This document shows positions 1 through 11,791 of a DNA stretch of 64,000 bases, piece by piece (positions within the stretch are counted from its first letter, which is position 1; every line of letters starts with the position of its first letter). The notes beneath the pieces were generated by a model. The model worked only from the letters and a program-made list of their open reading frames with translations. It did not search any database and was not told the DNA's origin. Source of the DNA: Helichrysum umbraculigerum. Lineage: Eukaryota; Streptophyta; Magnoliopsida; Asterales; Asteraceae. The DNA is taken from NCBI GenBank assembly GCA_949592205.1, contig CATIUR010000001.1, positions 18,243,501 to 18,307,500 of the forward strand, read 5' to 3'. The position numbers were made by a program, and so were the translations under genes.

Positions 1-430
1 TCAAGACATACTTCCGACGAACTTTTTTTTTTTTCATTTTTTTTGGTGGGTTTTACATATTAATAACACATGTGTTAGTGATTGATTATACATTTGATTT
101 AGGGTTTAGGGTTAGGGTTTAGAGTTAGGGTTTAGCAGGGTTTAGTGTTAGGGTTTAGCAGGGTTTAGTGTTAGGGTTTAGCAGGGTTTAGGGTTTAGTA
201 TGATTTAGGGTTTACAGTTTTATAAAGCGTTTAGGGTTTAGGGTTTGGGGTTAGGGTTGGGAGTTTGGGGTTTCGGGACGAAACCCCTAACTCCCAACCC
301 TAAACCTTAACCCCTAAACCCCAAACCCTAAACCCTAAACGCAACACTGTAACACACGTGTTAGTAATGTGAAACCCACTAAAAATAATGAAAAAAAAAA
401 CTCGTCGAAAGTATGCTTTAATGGACGGCA
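1..430. repeat. Foldback repeat with telomere-like core
   Basis: The arms at about 1-95 and 350-420 are imperfect inverted copies. Both contain a poly-T/poly-A run, GGTGGGTTTTAC or its complement, and an AACACATGTGTTAG-like palindrome. The loop is made of degenerate TTTAGGG units at about 98-262 and CCCTAAA units at about 283-342. The turn is near 269-287 (GGGTTTCG..CGAAACCC), so the loop is itself an inverted repeat. The unit starts at or before base 1, so its left end is unknown. About 90 bp after the right arm (421-520) is also shared with the copy near 63.1-63.5 kb, which argues for a dispersed element rather than a relic chromosome end. Confidence 0.75.
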
Positions 431-1429
431 AATCGAAGAGGATCAAACGCTGAATCTAATGGTGCATTTTTCATAATTTTTCAATTTGTCGTTTGTGAGA
501 TATTTAACTTAAGGGGTAAATGGGTTTTGTATTCTCTTTGTACAAATGGCACCATATCATTTGTTCCTCTATTCTCACACAAATTTTTAGTCTCATTTGA
601 ACCTTACCCCACAAATCATATATTAAAACATTATAACAAATCATAAATACGCCAACTCATAAAGAAAACATGGGCATCATTTAATCATTGGATGCCTTTC
701 AAAAAAAAAAATTTAATCATTGGATGGCTCCCTATAACAGTAAATGCATATACATTGCAAGCATCAAATTAAAGGATGCATGCATGCACTTTCATGCATG
801 GTTGCATATTTAGTGATAGAGCATACACCTTAAAGGATATCGATTGGGATACGATTTGTTTTTGAAGAAAGATAAATGATTCACGGGTTCGGTTTAAAGG
901 GGCAGGATACAGTCAATATATATTATGCATTCAAAATTTTAAGGGTAAGATGTTGTTCTGATGCGGTATACTTATGATTCATAGAATTTTGGATTGTATA
1001 TTTAAAAAAATTAAGGCTGAGATTGTCTAATTCTTCCCTCTCTAAGCCACTTGATCCTCTGATCCCAAACCATGATTAACAGATAATCAATATTTTGTAT
1101 CTAAAAATAAGATCGATCGGGAACGTGATGGAATCAATTGTAAAAATATTTAAGTACTATGTGTTAAATAATGAATTGATCAATACAATCCTTAGGTACG
1201 TTGATCACTCCTAATAAAATTAGGGTTGATATTTGAAAACGAAACTTGAAATATTTATATTCGCTTTACTGCCTATACATACTATTTTTATAAGAATATA
1301 AAATAGTTGTGAAACATAAAACATGATTTATGTGTGTCACGTGAAGGCATAAGATGTCAAAATCTAAGGTTAAAATTTTAGATGATTTTATTGCATATCC
1401 GTAAATCAAAAAGGAAAGAAAATAACATG
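431..1429. other. Gene-free AT-rich stretch
   Basis: No reading frame, RNA gene or terminal-repeat element was recognised here beyond the first 90 bases, which belong to the preceding dispersed repeat. The composition is AT-rich intergenic. Confidence 0.6.
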
Positions 1430-1437
1430 AAAGCGTT

Positions 1438-1721
1438 TAGGGTGTGTTTAGTTACGAAAAAGTATCTTCATTTTCCCTTTTTCATTTTTCTATAGTTTTA
1501 TGTTCCTTGAAAACTAAAGAAAGTTTAGAAAACATGTTTAAATGTAAGGAGTGAATTTTTCATTTTTCATAATAGGCAATGTAGGCAACCATAATTCATA
1601 GATTCCTATTTCTTAGAAAACTTTTCCAAAAAATCACAACTTAAACACGTTTTCTAATTTTCTTTTTTGTGAAAAATTTTCTAAAAAAAATAGGGGAGTT
1701 TCCTGTAACTAAACGCCCCTT
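1438..1721. mobile_element. Probable hAT-like MITE
   Basis: The ends are inverted: AGGGTGTGTTTAGTTAC at the left, GTAACTAAACGCCCCTT at the right. The flanks AAAGCGTT (1430-1437) and AAAGCGCA (1722-1729) look like a diverged 8-bp target duplication, as hAT elements make. There is no coding capacity. A partial related stretch may follow at about 1738-1850. Boundaries are good to one or two bases. Confidence 0.6.
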
Positions 1722-1729
1722 AAAGCGCA

Positions 1730-2545
1730 TTAAGGGTTCATGGTTTTTAGTTACAAAAAAACTCATCCACTTTTCCTAGAAAACTTCTCTAAGAAAACTT
1801 AAATAATTAAAACGTGTTCAAATCCAACTTTTTCGGTAAAACTTCATATTTGAATTGAATATTTCAACAACTTGCATTGTAGGATATTATTTACAAATTT
1901 ATCTAGTATTTTTACATTGAAAACTTTTGCACTTTTCATCAAAATAAATATTATGATAATTTGGTCGTCACAACATTGTATGTTCAATTTTTAACCAAGA
2001 TGCTTAATTAACTTGAATATAATTTGCAATTTCATTTTCTTTGTGACCAATGTATTAAATAAGTAAGAAGATAAGGTACTTTGAGTCAAAAGTTGATTAT
2101 ATCAAGACAAAAACCGTGAATTTAGTACTTGTTTTGATGTCTTAATTCCGTACCATAATTTGATGCTCCTTCGACCCCACTTACCCTTATCGAGTTAGGC
2201 TTCCTTCCCATCCTTTTCACATGGGTGGTGATTTGTACACCACAAACTTTTTAGGCAAACATCACTAATGTGCATAGCATAACTAATAGTGTATGGCTAA
2301 AAGTTAGTGGTGTACAAATCACTACATTTTTCATATGTATTCTTCAAATTCAATTCCTTTAATGTTTTAGTAATTTTAAGTAAAAAGTTAGTTTTAATAT
2401 TACAATTACAAGCACTAATCAAGGATATCAAGTAAACCTTCTACTTACCCTATTTATATCCCAATATTGACAACCACAAGGATCTTAATTAGCTACAATA
2501 AAAATGTATATGATGATTCAAGTTTTCTGTTAAGTTAGTTTGTAT
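1730..2545. other. Gene-free stretch
   Basis: AT-rich DNA with no supported gene. A short fragment at 1738-1850 resembles part of the MITE just upstream. Nothing else is recognisable. Confidence 0.55.
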
Positions 2546-2732
2546 TAGGGTGATGGTTCAGTTAATTTGGGTCGGTTATGGTTGGTTAATTGTAATCGAT
2601 CCAAATTAGTCGGTTAATTGAAAACTCAAAATTGAACCATGGGTTACCTTATCAAGTGAAGCTCCCCAAACAGCCCCTAACTCGGTTAATGAATCGGTTG
2701 GATCAGTCAACGGTTAACTTTGCTCACTCCTA
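2546..2732. mobile_element. Possible old MITE rich in GGTTAA motifs
   Basis: It begins TAGGGTGA and ends TCACTCCTA. The flanks GTTTGTAT and ACTTGTAC match at 5 of 8 bases. The body repeats GGTTAATTG- and CGGTTAA-like words in both orientations. The right end, read in reverse (TAGGAGTGAGCAAAG), resembles the start of the element at 3122 (TAGGGGTGTGCAAA). It is therefore probably an older relative with a different body. Confidence 0.4.
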
Positions 2733-3121
2733 ACTTGTACGAGTATACCCTTATTTGTTTAGACTAACAGTTAGTATAAGAAAATAACCACGTTTATGTA
2801 ATAAAATAAATGTTTTATTATACATGTGAAAATGTTGACATGTGTTGTACATATGGTACAAATGATTAATGTAAGGAAGCTTCTGATGTTAGCTTTTTGT
2901 GTGTTATACATCAACTCATGATATTCGGTCAAACTTTGGCTAAACAAAATTTCAACCATTTTTCAAAGATGATGGCATTATCAGGACGGGTCGGACCCAC
3001 CAAGTACAATCCACAAATTGACCCATATTAAAACATATTTTATCTATATAGTTTATATATACATGATCAAAGTATGACAAACTACAAGCAAAAGCATGTT
3101 AAGTTAGGTGATTATTTGGCT

Positions 3122-3481
3122 TAGGGGTGTGCAAATTTACCCGAGAACCGAAAATACCCGAGAATCGAACCGGACCGGAACCGAACCGGACTGAACCGAG
3201 TATATTTGGTCCGGTCCTCGGTCCTAGTTTTCCTTATTTTTCGGTTCTCGGTTCGGTTCGGTTCAAGCCCGGTTCGGTTCCCATGAACTGTTCAGTCACT
3301 TCAGTGTGCAAATTTCGGGTATAACCGAAAATACCCGAGAACCGAATCGGACCGAAACCGAACCGGAAAGAACCGAGTATATTTGGTCCGGTCTTCGGTC
3401 CTTGTTTTCCTTATTTTTTGGTTCTCGGTTCGGTCCGGTTCTTGCCCGGTTCGGTCCGGTTCTGGACCATGAACACCCCTA
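3122..3481. mobile_element. hAT-type MITE with 8-bp target duplication
   Basis: The termini TAGGGGTG and CACCCCTA are inverted, and the element is flanked on both sides by ATTTGGCT (3114-3121 and 3482-3489). That is an exact 8-bp target duplication, as expected for the hAT superfamily. The 360-bp body is two tandem halves (about 3127-3306 and 3307-3481). Each starts GTGCAAATTT and is filled with CCGAACCGGACC-like words followed by the complementary GGTTCGG words, so each half can fold back. There is no transposase. An apparent 65-residue frame across it is a by-product of the repeats. Confidence 0.85.
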
Positions 3482-3569
3482 ATTTGGCTAGTTTAATCTC
3501 CATAGATAAAACCCAACAATATCATTAGAGGATTTTACCTTTTTGATGTAGTAATTAACATATTTGTTC

Positions 3570-3607
3570 TTTTTTTTTTTTTTTTTTTTTCTTTTTTTTT
3601 TTTTTTT
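3570..3607. repeat. Poly-T tract
   Basis: A run of about 38 T broken by a single C. No element could be attached to it. Confidence 0.8.
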
Positions 3608-4638
3608 ACAAACACCTTTTATTATATACCAAAAAAAAACAAAATTGAGCCTTATCATGTTTCACTTTTTCATCACAAAAAGGAGTGTGTGGTTGGTGCA
3701 AAAGACAATGGAATGCATTGAGTAGTCTCTATCTAATGGCTTTAATTGTTTTTTCTTACTTTTTATTTTAATTCAAGCAAATTACTCTTTCAAAGAAAGC
3801 ATTAGTCAAATTTTACAAAAGATTATTGTTAGACTAAACTTTCTATTTATTCATATTATTACTAGTAATAATAATAATAATAGTAATAGTAATAATTGAT
3901 GTAACACTGTCATATACTGTTTTCAATTTCCATGAAAGTTGGTAATTTTGATAATTTATTTCTAAAAACGATAATTAGACAATAGTTGATTCTATTCTGG
4001 GCAATTCGCCCGCAGATGGATATTCCTAAGAAGAAACCCACCAAAGGCGTCAAACAGGTGATGAATCCTAATTGTCTAATATGAAACCTAATAGGGAATT
4101 TTCTAAAGCTACGAAATTCATAGTGTGTGTGGAACCTATAAAGTGTAACGACTCACAGGCGCAACCAATTTACAAAACAGCCTAAGACTACTACTGTTAA
4201 ATACATATGTTGTGGACACACAAAATGGATGGGAACTCTCAAGCCCAAAGGCTAAATCGATGGGTCTAATAAGAAGAAAGCCCAAGTAAAAAGCTCAAGC
4301 CAAGTTCCATAAAGATTGAAGAACAGAAGCCCAAAGATTTGTTTTAACATTAAAATTTCCATATGTAAAAAATATGGAGAGATAACAAATTGTGCATAGA
4401 TATAGGTGATGCCACTAAGCATCCCACAGGCTGAAAAAGAAATACTACTCAGATTATATAAAACTTACTGAAATTCTTCACCTGATACAGCAGCATAGTG
4501 ATCAAAACAAAAGCCCTCAAATTATTCTGATTCTGATCGATCTTGGAGATATTCGAACCATCTTCAATCAACAATTGGAAGCCGGGAAACTTTACATGAG
4601 CCATTCTTCCTTCTCTCGCCAACTGATTTTTATTTATT
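3608..4638. other. Intergenic and 3' flank of spermidine synthase
   Basis: No complete gene is seen. The last few hundred bases are likely the 3' untranslated region of the minus-strand spermidine synthase, with AATAAA-like words (minus strand) directly after its stop. A short exon-like frame at 4016-4060 (plus strand) was not recognised. Confidence 0.5.
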
Positions 4639-7600
4639 TCAGTTTTCTGCTTTGGCTTCAATCACTTTCTTAGCAAAAGATGGCAAACAGAAAGCAGCTG
4701 CATGAATCTGTGTGCAGAAACCATTAATTAGTTTTCAGAAGGTGAAAGGTAATTCAATTATGGAACATAAATATGTTTGGTTATTGATTAACTGACAAAT
4801 AAACTTAATGCATACCTCTTCGTTGTAGAACTTCAAGGGTGACTTGCTTTGGCTGTCCTTAGCAGCATCTATCAGGTTGACAGGGTTCTTGAAATCAACT
4901 TGCGGCCCCTCGGTTGAGCATAACATAAAGCCAATAACCCCACTGAAATCAAATTGGATTCCAATATTGAGAAGGTTTCTTATTAATTTCCAAAGAAACA
5001 GAATATGGTAGCACGTATTTCTTCAAATATACTCCAATCGAGAGGATGAATCATGCTTCACTCTTGAGGTAGAACAATAAGTGTGCAGAAACGGAAATAG
5101 GATTTATGAACTCAAAGATGCAAATCAAAAACAATTTTGTTATTGTCAATTTTGTCTAAAAAAGAGGACGATGAGAGCCCCTGTTATCAGAAGACCAGTC
5201 TGCGTAAGAATTTACTTTGCTCCATTCATTTTAATAACTCATCATTTTCATTTTGTGGTTCCATTAGGAACGGGTCGAGAGGGTTGAAAGTTGACCAAAG
5301 TGTATTTCTTATGCATAGGACCTCATCGTTTTATCCAAAGGTTTAGATTATTATTTAAGTACAATTTTGTAATAATAACATTAAATATTTATGAGTTGTT
5401 ACCAATACACTAAAGTGTTTACAGGACCATTTCAACTCCAATAGACTAACGTGTTTAATGACCCATTTCAACCCATAATATATACAATGACCCATTTCAA
5501 CACGAACCCCCAGCGCAAACCACCCACCTCCAATGGACACTATCACAACCACTATTTCCTTCTAGCATTTTGTTTGCCCCTAACAATCCTTGGATCATCT
5601 CCACATAATCATATGGAGTCAACGTCTCAAACATTGAACTCAGTTTTCTACTGAACTTCTGGACAGTAAGAGAAGAATGGAAGATTACCTCGGATATGTA
5701 GGAACTGTGGTCCATGCATAGTTGACGGAGCCTTTAAAAATCTGGCGGCAATTGTTAACAATATCTTCGATGATATGCATGTGTAGCCATATGCTTTCAG
5801 CCTGAGTACACATCACCCCACCTGGACGAAGTGCTTTCGCAACCGACTCAAAGAATGGCTTCTCGAAAAGTTCTTGTGCAGGACCTGAAGTTAATCACCG
5901 TGTTTTATCAAATTGACTATAAGTTAACTTTACATGGGTGTTGGATGGATATGGCAAAACTATCAGGTTGAGTAGTGGGCTAGAAAAGATTTTGGTCAAA
6001 ACACACTTCTTCAAGCAAGTCGAGCAACTTATTTTGTTCATGATTAGGCTTGTATTTAACTTCCACGTTTAGTAGATTAATAAAAACTACAAAAAGTATG
6101 ATGTTAGAATAACAATGTACTACTTTCAAATAGAGGAATGTAACAACACTTCCAGCTATTTGTGTCATATTTGGCCTTGTCAATTTATTTGACTTTTATC
6201 TAAATTTAAACTTTACCCATTTGATCCATTTGCAACCTCTACTGTTGAAGAAAGGAGGCAAGTTGAAAGTATACCTATAGGATCTGAAGAATCAACTATA
6301 ACAGCATCATAACTTCCTTCTTGGGAAGCCTTTAGGAATGCAACTCCTAATAGATTGTAGATAATTAGGAAATATCAAGTCTTTATTACACTTGAACATA
6401 AAAAAAATATGATGCCAGAAGTTGATATGTTGCTGAATGTACATACCATCACCAACATGTAGTGTAACACGAGGATCTTCATATCCAACAGCTACATCAG
6501 GAAAGTATTCTTTAGACACCTGCCACGGGACTAAAATCAATAGCTTTCTTTCTGAATGTGGTATGTGATGTTTTTGGGTGTTCACACATTCAAAGTAATA
6601 GTATTGTAAATATTCCCGATCAACAATATTTCAAAACCTTAGTACCTATTCAATACTTCAGGGTATTTAAAAATAGCGCCTTTAATGGCATGTAGGGAGA
6701 GTTTGACAAATAAAAAAAAGATTACTGTTACACAAAAGTTCAAATGGGCATGATGACTCACATCGACCACCATCTTATCAATCTCGCATATATCAATATG
6801 CTCAACTGAAGAATGGCGAGCTACTTCACGTAAAACACCACCATCTCCTCCTCCAATAACCAGAACCTGCAGATAGATAAATGTAAAACAAAACAGCCTA
6901 CAAGAGAAAAAAAGTAAAAAACGTGCTAATTTATTGGTGTAATTTTCTTTTTATTTACATTATTGTTGCTTATAAACAGTAGTTCACGCACATATATAGA
7001 AATCCATGAAGCTCTTAGTAGAACAATTGTAGAACATCTGTTATTGAAATAATTTATTCATCAAATACTCAACAATATATAGCTCTAAGAATTAGCAAAA
7101 CCTTCTTAGGATTGGGAATCGAACAGAGAGGGAGATGAGAAATCATTTCTTGATATGCACATTCATCTCTTTCTGTAAGTTGAATAACACCATCCAAAAC
7201 GAGAACTTTCCCATATGTTGCAGACTGAAACAAGCAGAATCCATATAGATCAATATTCAAAAAGACAATATAATAAGAAGCAAAAAGGATCGATCAGAAT
7301 GTAGAGGCATAAAATAAGATATAATACAATAAATAATTCATTTTGCATCTTTTTTCATGTTCAAGAAAATGAAACCACGGTCCCAATGACAACATAACTA
7401 TAGGTGCAGAAACCGAAGTACCTGGAAAACCATAACATCTTGGTAATCAGACTTGCCCTGAAATAGTATCTTTTCAACCTTCAAAGAGTGTGCTTCTCCT
7501 GCAAGTAAATGAAAGAGAAGGTAAACATAAATTACACAATCATTAACTGATTGTCATAGTCCATATAAAGCATCCTGCTATAAACTCTGTGTCATTCAAA

Positions 7601-9327
7601 ATGCAACACTTTCGATCACAAAAAGTCCAAAAACCTAACATCATTTCCTTAGTCTGTAGATTCCGCTATATAGTAATAACAAAGAACTATTTTAGAGTTC
7701 TGACTAACAGTCAACTACTCCTCTTAAACTACGTACAAAGTCAAAACATTATAATATCAAGGACCACAGAAACTATAATTTATAGATCCGATATACGAGG
7801 CCTATAAAAACAATCCCCATTCATTAGAGAATAACTTACATTAAGGGACCACAAAACGAAATCAGGTAACAAACAGTTGACCCTAAAAAGAGTCAACATA
7901 TCACTTTAAACACTAGAAAAACGATATTGCTTTATCAAAAAGTATGATAAAGTCTCTAGACTTCGGACTTGAAGAAACAGAGTAAATTATACAAATTTCA
8001 ATGTTTTAAAATCATTTGATAGACTAACAAAAGTCAAATACTTTTAACTTTTTTAACTTTGAAAAGGGAGTACTAGAAAACATGAATGATTCACTCTGCA
8101 ACACTTTAAGCACATGCTCAACTGAATTGACATTTTAGTATTGAGATGATACTGTAAAGCAATCATAACACCCAAAGTGCACATACACTTAAATTTCAAA
8201 TATCAATAAAGAATGGCTGCATGTCAACACAACTAATAAAGTGAAAAACATCATGAAGAAATCCTTAAATACAAAAAGAATTGTTGACAAGTATATATCA
8301 ATTTCCTAAATAAATAAAAATGTTCATACAATGATACAGCCCTTACATAAAATCAAAACTTGCTTACCATCATAACAGAATACCGTTTATATCCATTATA
8401 GATGATAAAACTCAAAATGAAAGCCACATAAACAATTATATTCTACATAGAAGAAACCAAAACTCAATTTAGCTCGATGATGCATGGAAACGAATATGCT
8501 TATAACAACATACGTTCATAGATTCTTCTTATCATATCAGTAACATCATTTTAAGGGTCTTCCTGAACAAATGGTCTTAAGAGCAAACTTGATTTAATTG
8601 GTTCTTATTATCATATCAAATCAAATAATTGGTAAAATAATCTGTTGGTACTCAAGCAACAACGTATTTTTTTCCGTTCCATTCACTAATTGAATATCCT
8701 TATACTTGATTTAAATTAAAATTTGATAAAAATGATTTTACTTTTAACAGGAAGGAACTATGAGAATGATAATGATAACCCACCAGATTTACATATATTT
8801 TATAAAAATTCCAATCAAGAAACAACCAGAACCATGTTAGCTTTACAACTAACAATAACACAAAATTTACAACTGAAAATAACATAAATTTTCGCATTTA
8901 TTCACATAAACCCTGATAACTAGTAGTTTAAACACAGAAAACTAGAGAAACAGAGCAATCTGTAAAACAATAAAATAGCAAACACAAATCATAAACATAA
9001 ATAACTAAATTAATATTAAATATTCATAAATAAAACAAAACAAAAAACAGAACAAAGGTTGTAAATTTATATACAGTTTTAATACCAAAACAAAACATAT
9101 AAGCTCTGTATAAACAATATGATGGCAAAATCATTCATAAACAGATAAATAAATGAAAAATAAATAAGAATTACAGAAAACTAACCAGGCCACATTGGGC
9201 TAATCTCTGAAAACCAACCAGGAATAACAGAGGATATGTTTCCACCGCCATTGACGGCGGCGGCGGCGCCGTTACCTTCACCGTCTCTGAGTTTTTTCAT
9301 CGGCGAATCTGTCACGGCGTCCGTCAT
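4639..9327 (-). CDS. SPDS: Spermidine synthase, nine exons
   Basis: Transfers an aminopropyl group from decarboxylated S-adenosylmethionine to putrescine, giving spermidine in the polyamine pathway. Coding exons, in order: 9327-9186, 7498-7422, 7224-7102, 6866-6762, 6519-6447, 6346-6275, 5884-5689, 4942-4816 and 4707-4639. All have GT-AG introns, and they sum to 984 nt (327 residues plus stop), staying in phase throughout. Visible motifs are MWPGEAHSLKVEK near residue 45, LDGVIQLTERDECAYQEMI near 85, GGGDGGVLREV (binds the aminopropyl donor) near 119, DSSDPIGPAQE near 194 and VPTYPSGVIGF near 258. QELFE and the other central motifs fit spermidine rather than spermine synthase. The N-terminus has an alanine/glycine-rich stretch and no targeting signal is obvious. 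The donor after exon 3 (GTTTTG) is weak but required by phase. The first intron is 1.7 kb. The gene looks intact. Confidence 0.95.
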
Positions 9328-10329
9328 TATATGTGCGTGTGTGATTTTAGTGTGTGTGGGTATGTAAATAATTTAAAGAAACCCTAATTTTAGAATGTGA
9401 AAAGGAGGAAGATGTGAATGTAAATAGGAACAGAGCGATGGATGATATTTTGGAGATTCTGCTTAGGAAAGACGCATGAATGTGTTTCTGCTTTTGGGGT
9501 ATTATTATTATTATTTTAATTATTAATAATTTAATTTTTAATTTGATTATAAATGGAATGTAATGCAAATGATATGATACTCAATTAGGGTTTTGGAATT
9601 TGGGTATGTCAGATATTTTGCTTTAAAGAGTAACACTTGTATTAAAAATAATATTTGTCCTTTTTACCTGTTGTGATTATGTATCATTTTTGTGATTTTG
9701 ATATATGATAATGACAATGATAATTGATGAATACCGTTAACAATGGCCAAACAATCAAGAATAATAATAATAATTAATAAATAATTAAATTAATTTTTTG
9801 TGAAAATACTCTTATTGGATCAAAATCAAAGTTCAAACATATATAAAGAAAAGAAATTGTACATTGGATATAGGAAGGAATTGACCTCTAGACAAAGATA
9901 ATAATCACAAAATAAAACGAAACCAAAACTGAAAGTTTAAAATAAAGCATGGAAAACATAGAAATGTGTTATCGACTTTTCGGTCCTCAAAATAGTAAAT
10001 TTCGTCCAATTCCGCCACTAAAATTTACTTCAACCAATATAGGCACCAAATGTATTAACCGCGTTGACGCGCATTGACTAAACTGTTAACTAACTACCTC
10101 CATCAATAACTTTGTTTTGGAATTTTTACGTGCATTTGGAGATATATTTACAAATATAATCTAACGCTTTAACTAGTAAAGGTTTACAAATTGCAACCAC
10201 ATTCTATTTACAAATCAACTCACACTCTCCATAGATGTTGAATTACTCATAAAGAATCATTTACTTTTGTCCATTTCACATTGAATAATCATTTCCAATA
10301 GCTTGTTGGTGGTCACGAAGTTGATTACT

Positions 10330-10360
10330 AGAAAAAAAAAAAAAAAAAAAAAAAAAAAAC
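10330..10360. repeat. Poly-A tract
   Basis: About 31 consecutive A. It could be the tail of a retroposon, but no element body was identified beside it. Confidence 0.8.
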
Positions 10361-10688
10361 ATTAATAAAATATTTACTTAATGTCTTTGATTTAATTATT
10401 AGATAGAGAGAAACGTCAAAAACCATTATTCCATTATGTTTGATTTGAATAACTAATTTTGATATCTTTACCTTTATTTACTCTTTTATCACTCTAGTAT
10501 AATCATCTTGTAAGTGGTTAAAGTTCTTCAACCATATTGAAGATCAATTTAGGAAAGCAATTGGTAAAAGATCCAAATAACCATGTCCAAGTTGGATCAC
10601 TTTAGTGGCTGTCAAAGATGACCACCAAGAATATTTCTCCCAATTATTGATACCATATCAAAAGTGAGTTTGCTTGTTTCCTTGGTGT

Positions 10689-10775
10689 TGCTATCGATCA
10701 TCTCACTTTTGTCCTCAAAGATTTTGCATTTGCGATCGATCATCTCACTTTTGTCCTCTAAGATTTTGCATTCGA
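10689..10775 (-). repeat. Two-copy 41-bp tandem repeat
   Basis: Two copies of a unit containing GATCATCTCACTTTTGTCCT and AAGATTTTGCATT lie head to tail. On the minus strand both copies keep one frame (C-K-I-x-E-D-K-S-E-M-I-D twice). This could be a fragment of a coding sequence with an internal repeat, but no family was recognised and the frame is only 69 codons. Confidence 0.6.
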
Positions 10776-11070
10776 AACTCATTAGACACATAATATAATA
10801 ATTTGTATAGAAGAGTAACAAATTTTTTTTGATATAAAGTAAGATAAGATAATCTAGTCACAAGAATGTTTACCTTTTGTCGGCAATGGAGCATAATTTG
10901 TTACAGTTACAATTAAATATAGGTTTTGACATATGTATATATTTCCCTATGTTAATTGGTTAATCACACATGTTTTGACTGCAATCTATCACGGATTGTG
11001 ACTTCACTCTATGGTTTGAAGCAAAATTTGGCTCGACGCAATGGATGTAAGCATTCCGATTTGCTATAAA

Positions 11071-11072
11071 TC

Positions 11073-11114
<42 letters not shown>

Positions 11115-11123
11115 TATTATTAT

Positions 11124-11160
<37 letters not shown>
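11071..11160. repeat. ATT trinucleotide microsatellite
   Basis: Tandem ATA/ATT units with a short inverted patch in the middle (AATTATTATTATTATAATAA). The poly-isoleucine frame across it is not a gene. Confidence 0.95.
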
Positions 11161-11162
<2 letters not shown>

Positions 11163-11791
11163 CCGTCAAAATATACTTAAAATTATCGAATTTATTAATA
11201 TCCGCATAATTATATCTTCCACAACCATTATTTTCGATAACACTTTAATAGTTTATGCTATATGCTATATGTGTATGTGGAAATTTAATTGTATATGCAT
11301 ATATGTATATATGTATTTCGGGTGATAATGGATAAATCCCTAGATGATAATTTGTCATCCATATCCGATCCATAAATCATCCACATTCATGTCCACTTCA
11401 TCCGTTTCAATCGTCCATATTCATCGTTAACATGATGGATCGGGTGGATACCTGTAAGATGGGGTGACTATTACCATGTAGTTATTAAGTTAAAAGACTA
11501 CATTACATTATTAGTAAAATATTCACAGAATGCGACGGAAAATAAAATGTCTATAGCGATACATTGGTGATAATATTATGGCATGAGATGTTGTGACGTA
11601 TAAAAGCGGGTCAAGCCAAGTGTGTATAACTGTATATAATAAATTAATAATATATATCATTTTAAAAAATGATTATAAGTAGAATTTTTATTACAAGATG
11701 AGTGTTAATTAAATTTCTACAAAATTCAATAAAGAATAACCCAGCTATGCGTATAATCGTCATTACAAGAAATGTAACAAATGAATTTTAA

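Larger units (their letters stand above)
9328..11791. other. Intergenic region between the two host genes
   Basis: The first ~200 bases are probably the 5' leader and promoter of spermidine synthase, read leftward and rich in CT. The rest is AT-rich, with a poly-A tract, an ATT microsatellite and a two-copy 41-bp repeat listed separately. A GGAT/ATCC-rich low-complexity patch lies at about 11334-11460. No further gene was recognised. Confidence 0.55.

Noticed and set aside
98..342. Relic chromosome end or fusion point
   Set aside because: The telomere-like units are degenerate, inverted about a centre and enclosed by arms found elsewhere in the window, so a dispersed element is the simpler explanation.
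4016..4060. Exon-like plus-strand stretch (ATGGATATTCCTAAG onward) between AG and GT
   Set aside because: Only about 15 codons with no continuing exon recognised downstream; cannot support a gene.
9347..9568. Possible upstream ORF in the leader of spermidine synthase
   Set aside because: Low-complexity hydrophobic and basic frame. I know of no conserved upstream ORF for spermidine synthase, and it starts beyond the likely transcript start.
11041..11325. 94-codon frame rich in isoleucine
   Set aside because: Translation of the ATT microsatellite.
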